A stretch of DNA of 64,000 bases from M3007 sp046299435 (GTDB lineage: Bacteria; Bacteroidota; Bacteroidia; Chitinophagales; Saprospiraceae): positions 1 through 64,000 of the forward strand of contig JBKBIC010000002.1 of the NCBI GenBank assembly GCA_046299435.1, in the 5' to 3' direction. Under the pieces are notes generated by a model that saw only the letters and a list, made by a program, of their open reading frames with translations, made no database searches and had not been told where the DNA came from. Shown here piece by piece: positions 17,823 to 25,515 of the stretch. The position numbers and the translations under genes were made by a program. Numbering within the stretch: position 1 is the stretch's first letter; each line of letters opens with the position of its first letter.

Positions 17823-17954
17823 ATGGACAACATAAAAAACACCCGAGGCAAAGGTTACTGTATGCTGTACATCCTCATGGGCTTGTTCTTCTTCATTGGG
17901 CTGTTGCTGATGCTTTACAACCGTAGTTTCGTGTTGGATTTCACAAAACACTGA
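17823..17954 (+). CDS. 43-aa single-span membrane protein
   Basis: ATG 17823 gives MDNIKNTRGKGYCMLY..., a short basic N-terminus, one strongly hydrophobic helix (LYILMGLFFFIGLLLML) and a short tail (NRSFVLDFTKH). A promoter box lies 33 nt upstream and a strong terminator begins 28 nt after the stop, so it looks like a complete one-gene transcription unit. The longer frame from 17727 starts at a poorer position, before the promoter. No family is recognised; it may be an accessory subunit of a membrane complex (speculation). Confidence 0.65.
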   Translation: MDNIKNTRGKGYCMLYILMGLFFFIGLLLMLYNRSFVLDFTKH

Positions 17955-17982
17955 CCCCGCTAACACGGCCCGGAGCCGAGTC

Positions 17983-18029
17983 AAAAGCCGCGAAAACGAC
18001 CGAAACCGAGTCGTTTTCGCGGCTTTTTT
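17983..18029. terminator. Bidirectional terminator (18-bp perfect hairpin)
   Basis: Arms 17983-18000 and 18010-18027 are perfect reverse complements around a 9-nt loop, with A4 before and T6 after. It serves the 43-aa gene (plus) and the convergent SDR gene (minus). Confidence 0.85.
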
Positions 18030-18038
18030 GTGTCTGGC

Positions 18039-18824
18039 TCAAAGGCTACGGGTACGCCCGCCATCCACCGGAAGGTTAATGCCATTGATGTAGCCCGCCG
18101 CCGGGCTGGCCAAGAATGCGACCGCCGCTGCCACTTCCGAAGGCTCCGCAAAGCGGCGGGCGGGCACATGGTTTTTGAATTGTTCGGCCACTTCGTCTGC
18201 CGACAAACTGCTGGCCGCCGCGCGTTTTTGGATGATTTCCTCGAGCCGCCCCGTGCGCGTGTAACCCGGCAACACGTTGTTGACCGTGATGCCAAACCGC
18301 CCCACCTCATTTGCCCAAGTCTTGGCCCAACTTGCTACCGCCCAGCGCGTGGAATTGGACACGCCCAGCCCGTCCAACGGCTCTTTGACCGATGTGCTGA
18401 TGATGTTCACTATGCGCCCGAAGCCCGCTTCTTTCATGCCGGGCAGGAGCATCTGCGCCAGCAACTGATTGCAAACCAAGTGATTGTGATAAGCCTGCAA
18501 GAACGCCTCCGGCGTGGCTTCGGTGATGGGGCCGCCCGGCGGGCCGCCCGTGTTGTTGACCAAAATGTGGAAAGTTTGCCGCCGCAACAGCTCGCTCACG
18601 CGCTCGCGCAGCGATTGGCTGTCCGAAAAATCGGCCATGAGATAGCCATGTGTTTGGCCGGGTGCGGTTTCCAGCCCAGCGACGGCGGCCTGCAAAGCCG
18701 GTTCCGTCCGGGCCACGAGCGTGACGTTTGCGCCAAGTGCGGCCAGCTCAGTAGCCACTGCCCGCCCGATGCCCGCCGACGCGCCGCCGACGAGGGCGTT
18801 TTTGCCAGAAAGAGAGAGGTTCAT
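18039..18824 (-). CDS. SDR-family oxidoreductase lacking the usual YxxxK
   Basis: 261 aa. A Rossmann fold with the NAD(P) motif GGASAGIGRA replaces the usual TGxxxGIG. NNTGGP stands in for the NNAG motif. The active-site Ser is in IISTSVKEP. Where classical SDRs have YxxxK, this protein reads SNSTRWAVASWAKTWANE, as in a known divergent beta-ketoacyl-reductase-like subgroup. The end is TVNNVLPGYTRTGR. The substrate is unknown and catalysis must use other residues, if it occurs. It is the last gene of a minus-strand run (rluA-type gene, McrB-N-like gene, SDR). Confidence 0.85.
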   Translation of the reverse strand: MNLSLSGKNALVGGASAGIGRAVATELAALGANVTLVARTEPALQAAVAGLETAPGQTHGYLMADFSDSQSLRERVSELLRRQTFHILVNNTGGPPGGPITEATPEAFLQAYHNHLVCNQLLAQMLLPGMKEAGFGRIVNIISTSVKEPLDGLGVSNSTRWAVASWAKTWANEVGRFGITVNNVLPGYTRTGRLEEIIQKRAAASSLSADEVAEQFKNHVPARRFAEPSEVAAAVAFLASPAAGYINGINLPVDGGRTRSL

Positions 18825-18886
18825 GTTTGAAAAATTTGGTCGCCCGCTTGGGCGGGAGTGTTTTCAGTATCGTGCCCGTCGGCCAT

Positions 18887-19567
18887 TCACCCGGCTACAA
18901 AGCGGCAAAAATCAGCCGCCCAGAGCAATGTTTTACCGTTGAAATGTCGCTTGGGGTGCAGATGTCGCTGCCAAACGACAGCCATGTCGGGGTCTTTTTC
19001 CAAGAAGGTCATCAGGGTGCGCTGCACCTTGAAGTAGCGCCCGAGGTCGTTGGCCTGCGGGATGTCGCGGGCCTGAAAATGTTGCATCGTTTTTTGGAAA
19101 ACAGCAAGGTCATAAGGCGCGTAAGCCTCCGGGTAGCGGAAAGCCAAATACAGCGCAATCATCTGGTAGTCAGCGTGATAGTGATTGTTTTCGATGCTCC
19201 CGACGTGCGCTTTTTTGTACTCGGAAAGCAACAAGTCGCAGCCGAACAGGAACCGCCCGATGCGGGCTTCCACGTCGCGGGTCTCGTTGAAAAGGTCGTC
19301 GAACATGGCACGCGTCGAGCGCGGGTCGAACTTCCAGAACAGCAACATGACGTGCTTGGGTCGCCAATTTTCGGTTTGCCAAAGGCGGCGCGTTTCGGGG
19401 TTTTGTAGCGAGCGGTCGAACATGGCCGCCGCATCGGCAGCCTCCGGGTGCCAGTTTTCCTGAAAAATGCGGAGGCTTTCCCACAGATGGATGTGCGGAT
19501 GGTGACGCAGGCCGCCGAGCCATTTGCGGTAGTCGGCGACGGATTGTTGGATTTTTGACAGAACCAT
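18887..19567 (-). CDS. Unknown protein resembling the N-terminal domain of McrB-like AAA proteins
   Basis: 226 aa from ATG 19567. It is soluble and helical, with a pattern I associate with the N-terminal recognition domain of Bacteroidota McrB-type restriction ATPases: LWESLRIFQENWHPEA, MFDDLFNETRDVEARI, LLLSEYKK, HYHADYQMIALYLAFRYP and YDLAVFQKTM. No AAA domain follows, so it is a stand-alone version. This assignment is from memory of the family pattern, not from a search. It lies 27 nt after the rluA-type gene and 62 nt before the SDR gene on the same strand. Confidence 0.6.
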   Translation of the reverse strand: MVLSKIQQSVADYRKWLGGLRHHPHIHLWESLRIFQENWHPEAADAAAMFDRSLQNPETRRLWQTENWRPKHVMLLFWKFDPRSTRAMFDDLFNETRDVEARIGRFLFGCDLLLSEYKKAHVGSIENNHYHADYQMIALYLAFRYPEAYAPYDLAVFQKTMQHFQARDIPQANDLGRYFKVQRTLMTFLEKDPDMAVVWQRHLHPKRHFNGKTLLWAADFCRFVAG

Positions 19568-19594
19568 TCGGTGGACGGTTGACGGTGGGCGAGC

Positions 19595-20260
19595 CTACCA
19601 GTTTTCGGGTACAGGGGCTTCGATTTCCATGATTTCGCCGCTTTTTGGGTGCCGGAATTTGAGTTTCCAAGCGTGTAGCTTGATTTGGTATTCCTTCCAC
19701 GGGCGGCTGCCGTAGAGTTCGTCACCAAAAATCGGGCAGCCGATGTGCCCCAGCTGCGCCCGGATTTGGTGGAACCGCCCGGTGAGCGGGTGCAGTTCGA
19801 GCAGGGCACCCTTCCAGTTTTTTTCGCGGACGGTGTAGCGCAGCTCGGCTTTTTGCAGGCCCTTGCCATCGCGGTCAAAAACGAGGGCTTTGCGGCCAGC
19901 CTCGTCTTTTTTCAACCAATGGGTGAGCGTCCCGGAATCGGCGGGCGGCAGGTTGGGCGTGATGGCGAGGTAAGTTTTTTGGGTTTCGCGGTTTTCAAAT
20001 TGGGTCATCAGGTCGGTCAGCGCGGCCTTCGTTTTGGCAAGCACCAGCACACCACTCGCCGGGCGGTCGAGCCGATGCACGGCACGGAGGTAGGGCGTAG
20101 GTTTCAGTTGCTTGGAGGTGGATTTTTCGTTGAGCTGCGCCGTGAAATAAAAAAGGGCCTCTTTTTCGGCTGACGGGTGGGTGCCGCCGCCGCTTTCTGT
20201 GGAAAGGCCCGCAGGCTTGTTGACGACGAGCAGATAGTAATCTTCAAACAGGATTTGCAT
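19595..20260 (-). CDS. RluA-family RNA pseudouridine synthase
   Basis: 221 aa. It isomerises specific uridines to pseudouridine in rRNA or tRNA; the target site cannot be told. The catalytic Asp is in AVHRLDRPASGVLVLAKT. Other family marks are the N-terminal YLLVVNKPAGLSTE and the C-terminal LHPLTGRFHQIRAQLGHIGCPIFGDELYG. It lacks the S4 domain of the larger RluA/C/D enzymes. An imperfect 123-nt palindrome (20288-20410) lies 28 nt before the start codon. Confidence 0.93.
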   Translation of the reverse strand: MQILFEDYYLLVVNKPAGLSTESGGGTHPSAEKEALFYFTAQLNEKSTSKQLKPTPYLRAVHRLDRPASGVLVLAKTKAALTDLMTQFENRETQKTYLAITPNLPPADSGTLTHWLKKDEAGRKALVFDRDGKGLQKAELRYTVREKNWKGALLELHPLTGRFHQIRAQLGHIGCPIFGDELYGSRPWKEYQIKLHAWKLKFRHPKSGEIMEIEAPVPENW

Positions 20261-20287
20261 GGGGCAAAACTAATTGAATGCGTTCAT

Positions 20288-20410
20288 TAGACCTTTTGCG
20301 AAAGTCTCTGTGGGACTCTGCGAGACCTCTGTGCAACTCTGCGTAACAGTCTATCACGCAGAGTTCCGCTGAGCAGGCGCAGAGTTTCGCGGAGTTTCGC
20401 ATGAAGTCTA
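20288..20410. repeat. Imperfect 123-nt palindrome (MITE- or REP-like)
   Basis: The outer 16-nt ends (20288-20303 and 20395-20410) are reverse complements with three mismatches. The central arms AACTCTGCGT (20335-20344) and ACGCAGAGTT (20356-20365) are perfect. Between them, CTCTG-containing words alternate so that the whole element folds on itself. It sits between crcB and the rluA-type gene and contains no gene. Confidence 0.7.
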
Positions 20411-20473
20411 TTGAGGATTGGTTAATTTCCTAATTATCAATGGTTTAGAATGGGAAAGTACGGCTTGGCGCAT

Positions 20474-20851
20474 TCACTGCGCCAGTTTCATACCCAGAAA
20501 AAAACAGGCGAAACAGGCCGCCAAGTTCAGCAGTACATTGCCGAGGGCAGTAGCGGCGTGGCCGTTTTGAGCCAGTTGCCACGTCTCGGCGGTGAACGTG
20601 GAAAAGGTGCTGAACCCGCCACAAAAGCCAGTTGCCAGCAGCAGGCGGTGCTGCGCGGCCAGCTCGTTTTTGAGTTGAAAACCTGTGAGCAGGCCCAGCA
20701 CAAGACAGGCAGCGGCGTTGGCCGCCAAGGTCGCAAACGGGAAACGCGGCAGCATCGGTTGCAACCAAAGCCACAGACCGTAGCGGCAAACGCTGCCGAG
20801 GCCGCCGCCAAAAAACACGAGCGCAAAGGCAAAAACTGGGTGCATGGCCAA
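20474..20851 (-). CDS. crcB: Fluoride efflux channel CrcB/FluC
   Basis: 125 aa with four hydrophobic helices. Signature features are GGGLGSVCRY near the N-terminus, the FATLAANAAACLVLG segment and GFCGGFSTFSTFTAE, the fluoride-pore motif. It works as a dual-topology dimer exporting fluoride across the inner membrane. The start may be Met1 (20851) or Met3 (20845). It is a single gene, divergent from queG. I do not recognise a fluoride riboswitch in the short upstream region. Confidence 0.95.
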   Translation of the reverse strand: MAMHPVFAFALVFFGGGLGSVCRYGLWLWLQPMLPRFPFATLAANAAACLVLGLLTGFQLKNELAAQHRLLLATGFCGGFSTFSTFTAETWQLAQNGHAATALGNVLLNLAACFACFFLGMKLAQ

Positions 20852-20934
20852 AATTTCGGGGCAAAGAACCCCAATTATTCCCGTCTCCTGCCGGTGTTTT
20901 TCAAAAGGTGGCCGCCAAGCCGCACCTTTGCCCG

Positions 20935-21891
20935 ATGCAAAACCAGCAACGCCACGCCGATCTTATCCGCTCGGAAGCCCATCGCCTCGGCTTCGAGTTC
21001 GTGGGTTTCGCCCGTGCCGAACGGCTCGACGCGGAGGCTCGGCGGCTCGAAAAATGGCTGGCCGCCGGGGCGCACGGCCGCATGGCGTACATGGAAAACC
21101 ATTTCGATATGCGCGTGGACCCGACGCTGCTCGTGCCCGGCGCGAAAACGCTGATTTGCCTGACGTTCAACTATTTCACCGAGCAAAAACAGGCCGACCC
21201 GGAGGCCCCGAAATTGGCGAAATACGCCTTCGGCGAGGACTACCATCATGTGCTGAAACACAAGCTGAAAAGCCTGCTCGCGTTCATCCGCACCGAAATC
21301 GGCGCAGTGGACGGGCGGTGCTTCGTGGATAGTGCGCCGGTCATGGAACGCGAATGGGCCGCCCGCGCCGGGCTGGGCTGGAACGGGCGCAACACGCTGA
21401 CAATCAACCCCAAACGCGGCTCTTATTTCTTCCTTGCTGAGATCATCTGCGACCTGCCACTCGTTTACGACGACCCCATCCGCGACCACTGCGGCACTTG
21501 CCGCCGCTGCATCGAAGCCTGCCCGACGCAAGCCATCGCACCGGAAGGCTACTTTTTGGATGCCTCGAAATGCATCTCGTACCTGACCATCGAACTGCGC
21601 GACGAAATCCCCGCCGCTTTCCGCCCGCAAATGGACGGCTGGATGTTTGGCTGCGATGTTTGCCAAGATGTCTGCCCATGGAACCGTTTTTCCAAACCGC
21701 ACGACGAGCCAGCCTTCGAGCCGCACCCGGATTTGTTAGACATGAAAAAACAGGATTGGCAAGAACTGACCGAGGAGGTTTTCGGGCGGGTTTTCCGAAA
21801 ATCAGCGGTCAAGCGCGTGAAATTCGAGGGGCTGCGGCGCAACGTGGCGTTCGTGGCCGATGGCACGCCAAGCAAGCAATCGGGTTTTTGA
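20935..21891 (+). CDS. queG: Epoxyqueuosine reductase QueG
   Basis: 318 aa. It performs the last step of queuosine formation at tRNA position 34 using cobalamin and two 4Fe-4S clusters. Motifs are an N-terminal cobalamin-binding domain (PGAKTLICLTFNYF, KYAFGEDYHHVLK), the catalytic region VDSAPVMEREWAARAGLGW and two ferredoxin clusters (CGTCRRCIEACPTQAI and CDVCQDVCPWN). ATG 20935 is preferred to the upstream GTG (20908). The leader CACCTTTGCCCG resembles a weak -7 box. It is the first gene of a plus-strand run. Confidence 0.95.
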   Translation: MQNQQRHADLIRSEAHRLGFEFVGFARAERLDAEARRLEKWLAAGAHGRMAYMENHFDMRVDPTLLVPGAKTLICLTFNYFTEQKQADPEAPKLAKYAFGEDYHHVLKHKLKSLLAFIRTEIGAVDGRCFVDSAPVMEREWAARAGLGWNGRNTLTINPKRGSYFFLAEIICDLPLVYDDPIRDHCGTCRRCIEACPTQAIAPEGYFLDASKCISYLTIELRDEIPAAFRPQMDGWMFGCDVCQDVCPWNRFSKPHDEPAFEPHPDLLDMKKQDWQELTEEVFGRVFRKSAVKRVKFEGLRRNVAFVADGTPSKQSGF

Positions 21892-21938
21892 TACCTTTGG
21901 CCGAGCCGAAACCTGAATTTCTAATTCCAATTTCCAGC

Positions 21939-22991
21939 ATGGGCCACCTACTCGACAACATCGCCAAGACCCTCAGCGCAGCCATCGTTGTGCTGACTTT
22001 TCTGGCGTATCTGTGCCCGTTCGTTGACCCGGAGGCATTTCCGTGGCTGTCGTTTTTCGGCACGGCATTCCCCTGGGTGATGTTGCTGAACGCGCTATTT
22101 GCAGTGGGCTGGATGTGGCGGCGCAACCGTTTTTGGCTGTACCATGTGGGCATTTTGGTGGTCGGGTGGAGTTACGTGAGCAGTTTTGTCGGCCTGAATT
22201 TTGGGCAAAGTACCGTGCCCGAAAACGCAATCTCGGTTGCCACGCACAACATCGGCGGCATTTACCGCAACCACAAGCGCATCACCCGCGACATCCAAGA
22301 AAAGACGGTGAGCCGCTACGCCCGCTTTTTGCAGGAAAATGGTTTCCCCGATGTGCTTTGCACCCAAGAGACGACGGGCGGTTTTTACCGCCTGCTGGCC
22401 GCCAAACTGGGTTACGAGCACACATTCAACCTGAAAAAAGGCACCGTCATCTACTCGCGCTTCCCAATGGAAGCCGGCGGCGATATCCCCTTCGGCAAGA
22501 CGTACAACTCCACGATTTGGGTGGATATCCGCACGCCGGGCGGAAAATTGGTGCGGGTGTACAGCGTCCATTTACAATCCAACAAAGTAACCACCGACAC
22601 CGAAAAGGTCATCGAAGAGGGCGAGTTCAAGGGCGAGCAAACTTGGGGCGAAATCGGCGGCATCCTCGAAAAAGTGGGCGGCGCGACCCGCGTCCGGGCG
22701 CAACAGGCCAAGCTCTTGCGCGAGCACATCGCGGCCTGTCCGCACCCAGCCATCGTCTGCGGCGACTTCAACGACACGCCCAACTCTTATGTCTATCGCA
22801 TCGTGTCCGAAAACATGCGCGACACGTTCCGCGAGCGCGGGCTGGGCTTCGGCTCTACGTTCGCCGGCGCGCTGCCTTTCCTGCGGATTGACTATGTGCT
22901 GACCAACCGTAAAATCAAGACTTTCGCCTGCCACCGCGCCCGTGTGGACATGAGCGACCATTACCCTGTTTTTGCGGAGATTGGGTTTTGA
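21939..22991 (+). CDS. Membrane-anchored endonuclease/exonuclease/phosphatase-family protein
   Basis: 350 aa from ATG 21939 (MGHLLDNIAKTLSAAIVVL). Three N-terminal hydrophobic helices (residues about 10-85) precede an EEP domain: SVATHNIGGIYRN, LCTQETTGGFY (metal Glu), VYSVHLQSNK, AIVCGDFNDTPNSYVY and a final DMSDHYPVFAEI (catalytic Asp/His). This is the layout of Bacteroidota membrane EEP proteins that may hydrolyse nucleic acids or phosphodiesters outside the cytoplasm; the substrate is unknown. It follows queG by 47 nt and precedes the 256-aa gene by 53 nt. Confidence 0.87.
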   Translation: MGHLLDNIAKTLSAAIVVLTFLAYLCPFVDPEAFPWLSFFGTAFPWVMLLNALFAVGWMWRRNRFWLYHVGILVVGWSYVSSFVGLNFGQSTVPENAISVATHNIGGIYRNHKRITRDIQEKTVSRYARFLQENGFPDVLCTQETTGGFYRLLAAKLGYEHTFNLKKGTVIYSRFPMEAGGDIPFGKTYNSTIWVDIRTPGGKLVRVYSVHLQSNKVTTDTEKVIEEGEFKGEQTWGEIGGILEKVGGATRVRAQQAKLLREHIAACPHPAIVCGDFNDTPNSYVYRIVSENMRDTFRERGLGFGSTFAGALPFLRIDYVLTNRKIKTFACHRARVDMSDHYPVFAEIGF

Positions 22992-23044
22992 CTTCGGCCT
23001 TTCCCGTCAATTCCTCCTATTTTTGGTCTTCAAATCCATCACAT

Positions 23045-23815
23045 ATGTTCGCATCAAAAGAACCAGCCAGCAGTTTCGTCGCACTTGCCCATCACCGGGA
23101 GGACGTTATGCCAGATGCGCCCATCAAAGGCCAAATAGATGATTTTGTGGATATCCTGCGGAGCCGTGTGCGCCACCGCCCTTTGTCCGAGGTCGCAGAA
23201 AGCCTCCGCGCAAAAATGTTCGACTTGCGGGTCGCCGCGATTCGTTGGTTCGCTCAAGAGGAAATCCCGCTCGGAAAATTGCTATCTACAATGGAGGTCA
23301 TCATCGCTGAAAAAACACGCGAACCTCGTTTAACAAACGTGTCTGATGCCTTGCAAACCACCTTGCGGCAATACCGGGAAATCATGGGCAATTACCTCGA
23401 CAGCGTTGATTTTCAAAATTTCGAGCACACAATCGCCAAAGGCGCGGAAATGCCGGGTTATGAAGCATTCACAATTTTTGAGTTGCATCCCGGCAATCGA
23501 GTGAAGTTCATCAAAAAATGGCTAGACCAATCGCTTGATTTTGAGGCCGGGATGTGCATGGCCGAGCTTTTTATTTTAGGCGATCTCGAACTACCAACCG
23601 AAAAGGTCAACGCTGAGCTCGTGCCTTTTTTGAAACAGGCCATTACACGATTTGGAGCTTATGCCATATTCACGGGTATTTGGGTGCCCGAAAATCCCGA
23701 CGAAAACCAACTCACTACCAATATGAAAATTCTCGCCTCCACGCTGGAACTTGACCATGGTCATCGGAACAAGAGAGTTGCGCCCGAATTTTTTCATGAA
23801 TTGCTCCAAAACTGA
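23045..23815 (+). CDS. Unknown 256-aa protein directly upstream of a YoeB toxin
   Basis: I do not recognise the family. ATG 23045 is chosen; the frame reaches back only to a TTG at 22988. The protein looks soluble and mainly helical (VDILRSRVRHRPLSEVAESL, LGKLLSTMEVIIAEKTRE), with a central segment FTIFELHPGNRVKFIKKWLD. No signal peptide, membrane helix or obvious DNA-binding motif is seen. The stop is 5 nt before the ATG of the YoeB toxin gene, so the two should be co-translated. Base composition drops here (hand count: 29/60 and 28/60 G+C in two sampled lines against 39/60 in the nearby phosphoesterase gene), suggesting acquisition. It occupies the position where a YefM antitoxin would be expected but is about three times longer. 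Confidence 0.75.
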   Translation: MFASKEPASSFVALAHHREDVMPDAPIKGQIDDFVDILRSRVRHRPLSEVAESLRAKMFDLRVAAIRWFAQEEIPLGKLLSTMEVIIAEKTREPRLTNVSDALQTTLRQYREIMGNYLDSVDFQNFEHTIAKGAEMPGYEAFTIFELHPGNRVKFIKKWLDQSLDFEAGMCMAELFILGDLELPTEKVNAELVPFLKQAITRFGAYAIFTGIWVPENPDENQLTTNMKILASTLELDHGHRNKRVAPEFFHELLQN

Positions 23816-23820
23816 CCCCG

Positions 23821-24087
23821 ATGCTCCCCATCGAATTTTCTGCTACATGCGAAGACGACATCCGCAAACTGGGCCGAGAGGATGCCAAGCTCTCTCGCAA
23901 ACTCTGGGAATTGATTCTCGACATCAACCGTGATCCTTATCACGGTATTGGCCAGCCCGAAGCCCTGCGTGGCGATCTTTCCGGCTGGCACTCGCGCCGC
24001 CTCAATGACAAGCATCGGTTGGTTTACAAAGTTGAACAAGGTGTATTGAAACTTGCTTCCTGTTACGGCCACTATGACGACAGATAA
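23821..24087 (+). CDS. yoeB: Txe/YoeB-family toxin (ribosome-dependent mRNA interferase)
   Basis: 88 aa. YoeB toxins cut mRNA in the ribosomal A site. All residues known to matter in E. coli YoeB have equivalents: Glu47 in QPEALRGDLSG, Arg66 in KHRLVYKV, and His84-Tyr85 in YGHYDD. The SGWHSRRL core is also conserved, so the protein should be active. The usual partner is an 80-90 aa YefM/Phd antitoxin ahead of it; here the upstream gene is the unrelated-looking 256-aa protein 5 nt away, and no YefM-like frame is present on either strand nearby. Downstream is an AT-rich spacer of about 140 nt. Confidence 0.88.
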   Translation: MLPIEFSATCEDDIRKLGREDAKLSRKLWELILDINRDPYHGIGQPEALRGDLSGWHSRRLNDKHRLVYKVEQGVLKLASCYGHYDDR

Positions 24088-24196
24088 ACGCAACACCTTG
24101 AAAAAGAACTATTTGAGAGGTTAATATCCTATCTACTGCGACCAAACCTAACCCAAACTTAATTCAGGCTTAACCGACCCCGCACCTGTCCCCCGG

Positions 24197-24204
24197 TACT
24201 TTTG
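24197..24204 (+). promoter_or_regulatory. -7 promoter box of the 94-aa membrane protein gene
   Basis: TACTTTTG followed by CC, 22 nt before ATG 24227. Confidence 0.5.
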
Positions 24205-24226
24205 CCGCATCAATTCATACCATTTG

Positions 24227-24511
24227 ATGCTCGTGTACCCGCGCTTTCTGCTGCCCATCTTTTCCCTTTTCGGTCGCACCACTTTGGCAATCAGCCAATC
24301 GCAAGGGCAGCCCATACCGGCCTTCGAGACAGGGGCCGTTCCTACCCTGAAAGCGCGGGTTTTCGCCAATCACTCCTTTCCCAATATGTTGCCATCCGGT
24401 CAGTTTTTCGGGCCGATTCTGAGGGTCGCCGCGTGGTTCGCAGCGGCAAGCCTTTGGGTGGCGGCCATGATTTTCGGTTTCAAAATACTCCTCGAAAACA
24501 CCATACGATGA
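24227..24511 (+). CDS. Small membrane protein of unknown function
   Basis: 94 aa from ATG 24227, preceded by a good -7 box. The N-terminal 25 residues (MLVYPRFLLPIFSLFGRTTL) look like a signal peptide or first helix. The C-terminal segment ILRVAAWFAAASLWVAAMIF is a membrane helix. The region between is hydrophilic. No family is recognised. It lies between the toxin gene and the LpxH-like gene; the 68-nt gap after it contains the word CGTTCATAGT twice. Confidence 0.5.
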   Translation: MLVYPRFLLPIFSLFGRTTLAISQSQGQPIPAFETGAVPTLKARVFANHSFPNMLPSGQFFGPILRVAAWFAAASLWVAAMIFGFKILLENTIR

Positions 24512-24579
24512 CCACAATCCGCTGAAAACCACATGATTGCGCGTTCATAGTTTATCGTTCATAGTCCGTCGTTCCATCA

Positions 24580-25437
24580 ATGAAGCGTTCGCCTGAAATC
24601 GTCGTCCTTTCCGATATCCACCTCGGCACCTACGGTTGCCATGCGAAGGAGCTGCTCAATTACCTGAAAAGCATCCAGCCCAAGACGCTCATCCTCAACG
24701 GAGACATCATTGACATCTGGTATTTCAAAAAGAGCTACTTCCCGAAGGAGCACATGGAGGTGGTGCGGCGGCTGCTGAAGATGGCCGTCAACGGCACCAA
24801 AGTCTATTACCTCACCGGCAACCACGACGACCTGCTCCGCAAGTTCGGCGAGCTGAACCTCGGCCTCATCCACCTCCGCAACAAGCTCGTGTTTTCGGTG
24901 GACGGCAAGACGCACTGGGTGTTTCACGGGGACGTGTTCGATGCCAGCGTCCAGCGTGCCCGTTGGCTGGCCCGGCTCGGCGGCGAAGGCTATGATATGC
25001 TCATCCGCATCAACCGCACCATCAATTGGACGCGCCGACTGTTCGGATTCGCGCCCGTGTCGTTTTCCGCCAAGGTCAAAAAACGAGTGAAGGGTGCGGT
25101 CAAATACATCTCCGATTTCGAGGAAACCGCCATCGAACTGGCCGCCGAAAAAGGCTACGACTATGTGCTTTGCGGCCACATCCACGCCCCGCAAATGCGC
25201 GAAGTGCGGGCCAAAAACGGCCAAAAAGTGATGTATCTCAACTCCGGCGACTGGGTCGAACACCTCACCGCGCTCGAATATTCCGAAGGCCGCTGGACGA
25301 CCTACCAATACGACGAGTCCGATTTCATCGTCAGCCCCAAGCTGCAAGTGCGCGAGCGCGAACCCCAGATTTTCGCCCTCCGCCGCGAGGAAATCGTGCC
25401 CGAAGCCAGCGGCATGGCGGCGTTTGAAGCACTTTGA
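24580..25437 (+). CDS. UDP-2,3-diacylglucosamine diphosphatase-like metallophosphoesterase
   Basis: 285 aa. Calcineurin-type phosphoesterase motifs appear in order: VLSDIHLG, LNGDIIDIW, LTGNHDD, a FHGDVFD segment and LCGHIHAPQM, giving a complete two-metal site. Similarity is to the LpxH group (lipid A synthesis, hydrolysis of UDP-diacylglucosamine), but Bacteroidota carry several paralogues and this longer one may act on another nucleotide-linked substrate, so no symbol is given. It lies 78 nt before the GH3 gene; that spacer has an imperfect inverted word (TCGTGTTTGGTGTTT near 25440, its reverse near 25491). Confidence 0.85.
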   Translation: MKRSPEIVVLSDIHLGTYGCHAKELLNYLKSIQPKTLILNGDIIDIWYFKKSYFPKEHMEVVRRLLKMAVNGTKVYYLTGNHDDLLRKFGELNLGLIHLRNKLVFSVDGKTHWVFHGDVFDASVQRARWLARLGGEGYDMLIRINRTINWTRRLFGFAPVSFSAKVKKRVKGAVKYISDFEETAIELAAEKGYDYVLCGHIHAPQMREVRAKNGQKVMYLNSGDWVEHLTALEYSEGRWTTYQYDESDFIVSPKLQVREREPQIFALRREEIVPEASGMAAFEAL

Positions 25438-25515
25438 TCCTCGTGTTTGGTGTTTCGGGGCGCGTGTTTCGAGAACCGCTTCGAAGCACTAAACACAACA
25501 CACGAAAAACTATAA

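Noticed and set aside
20408..20934. Possible fluoride riboswitch near crcB
   Set aside because: The region before crcB is short and overlaps the divergent queG leader. I could not identify the conserved fluoride aptamer bases, so nothing is called.
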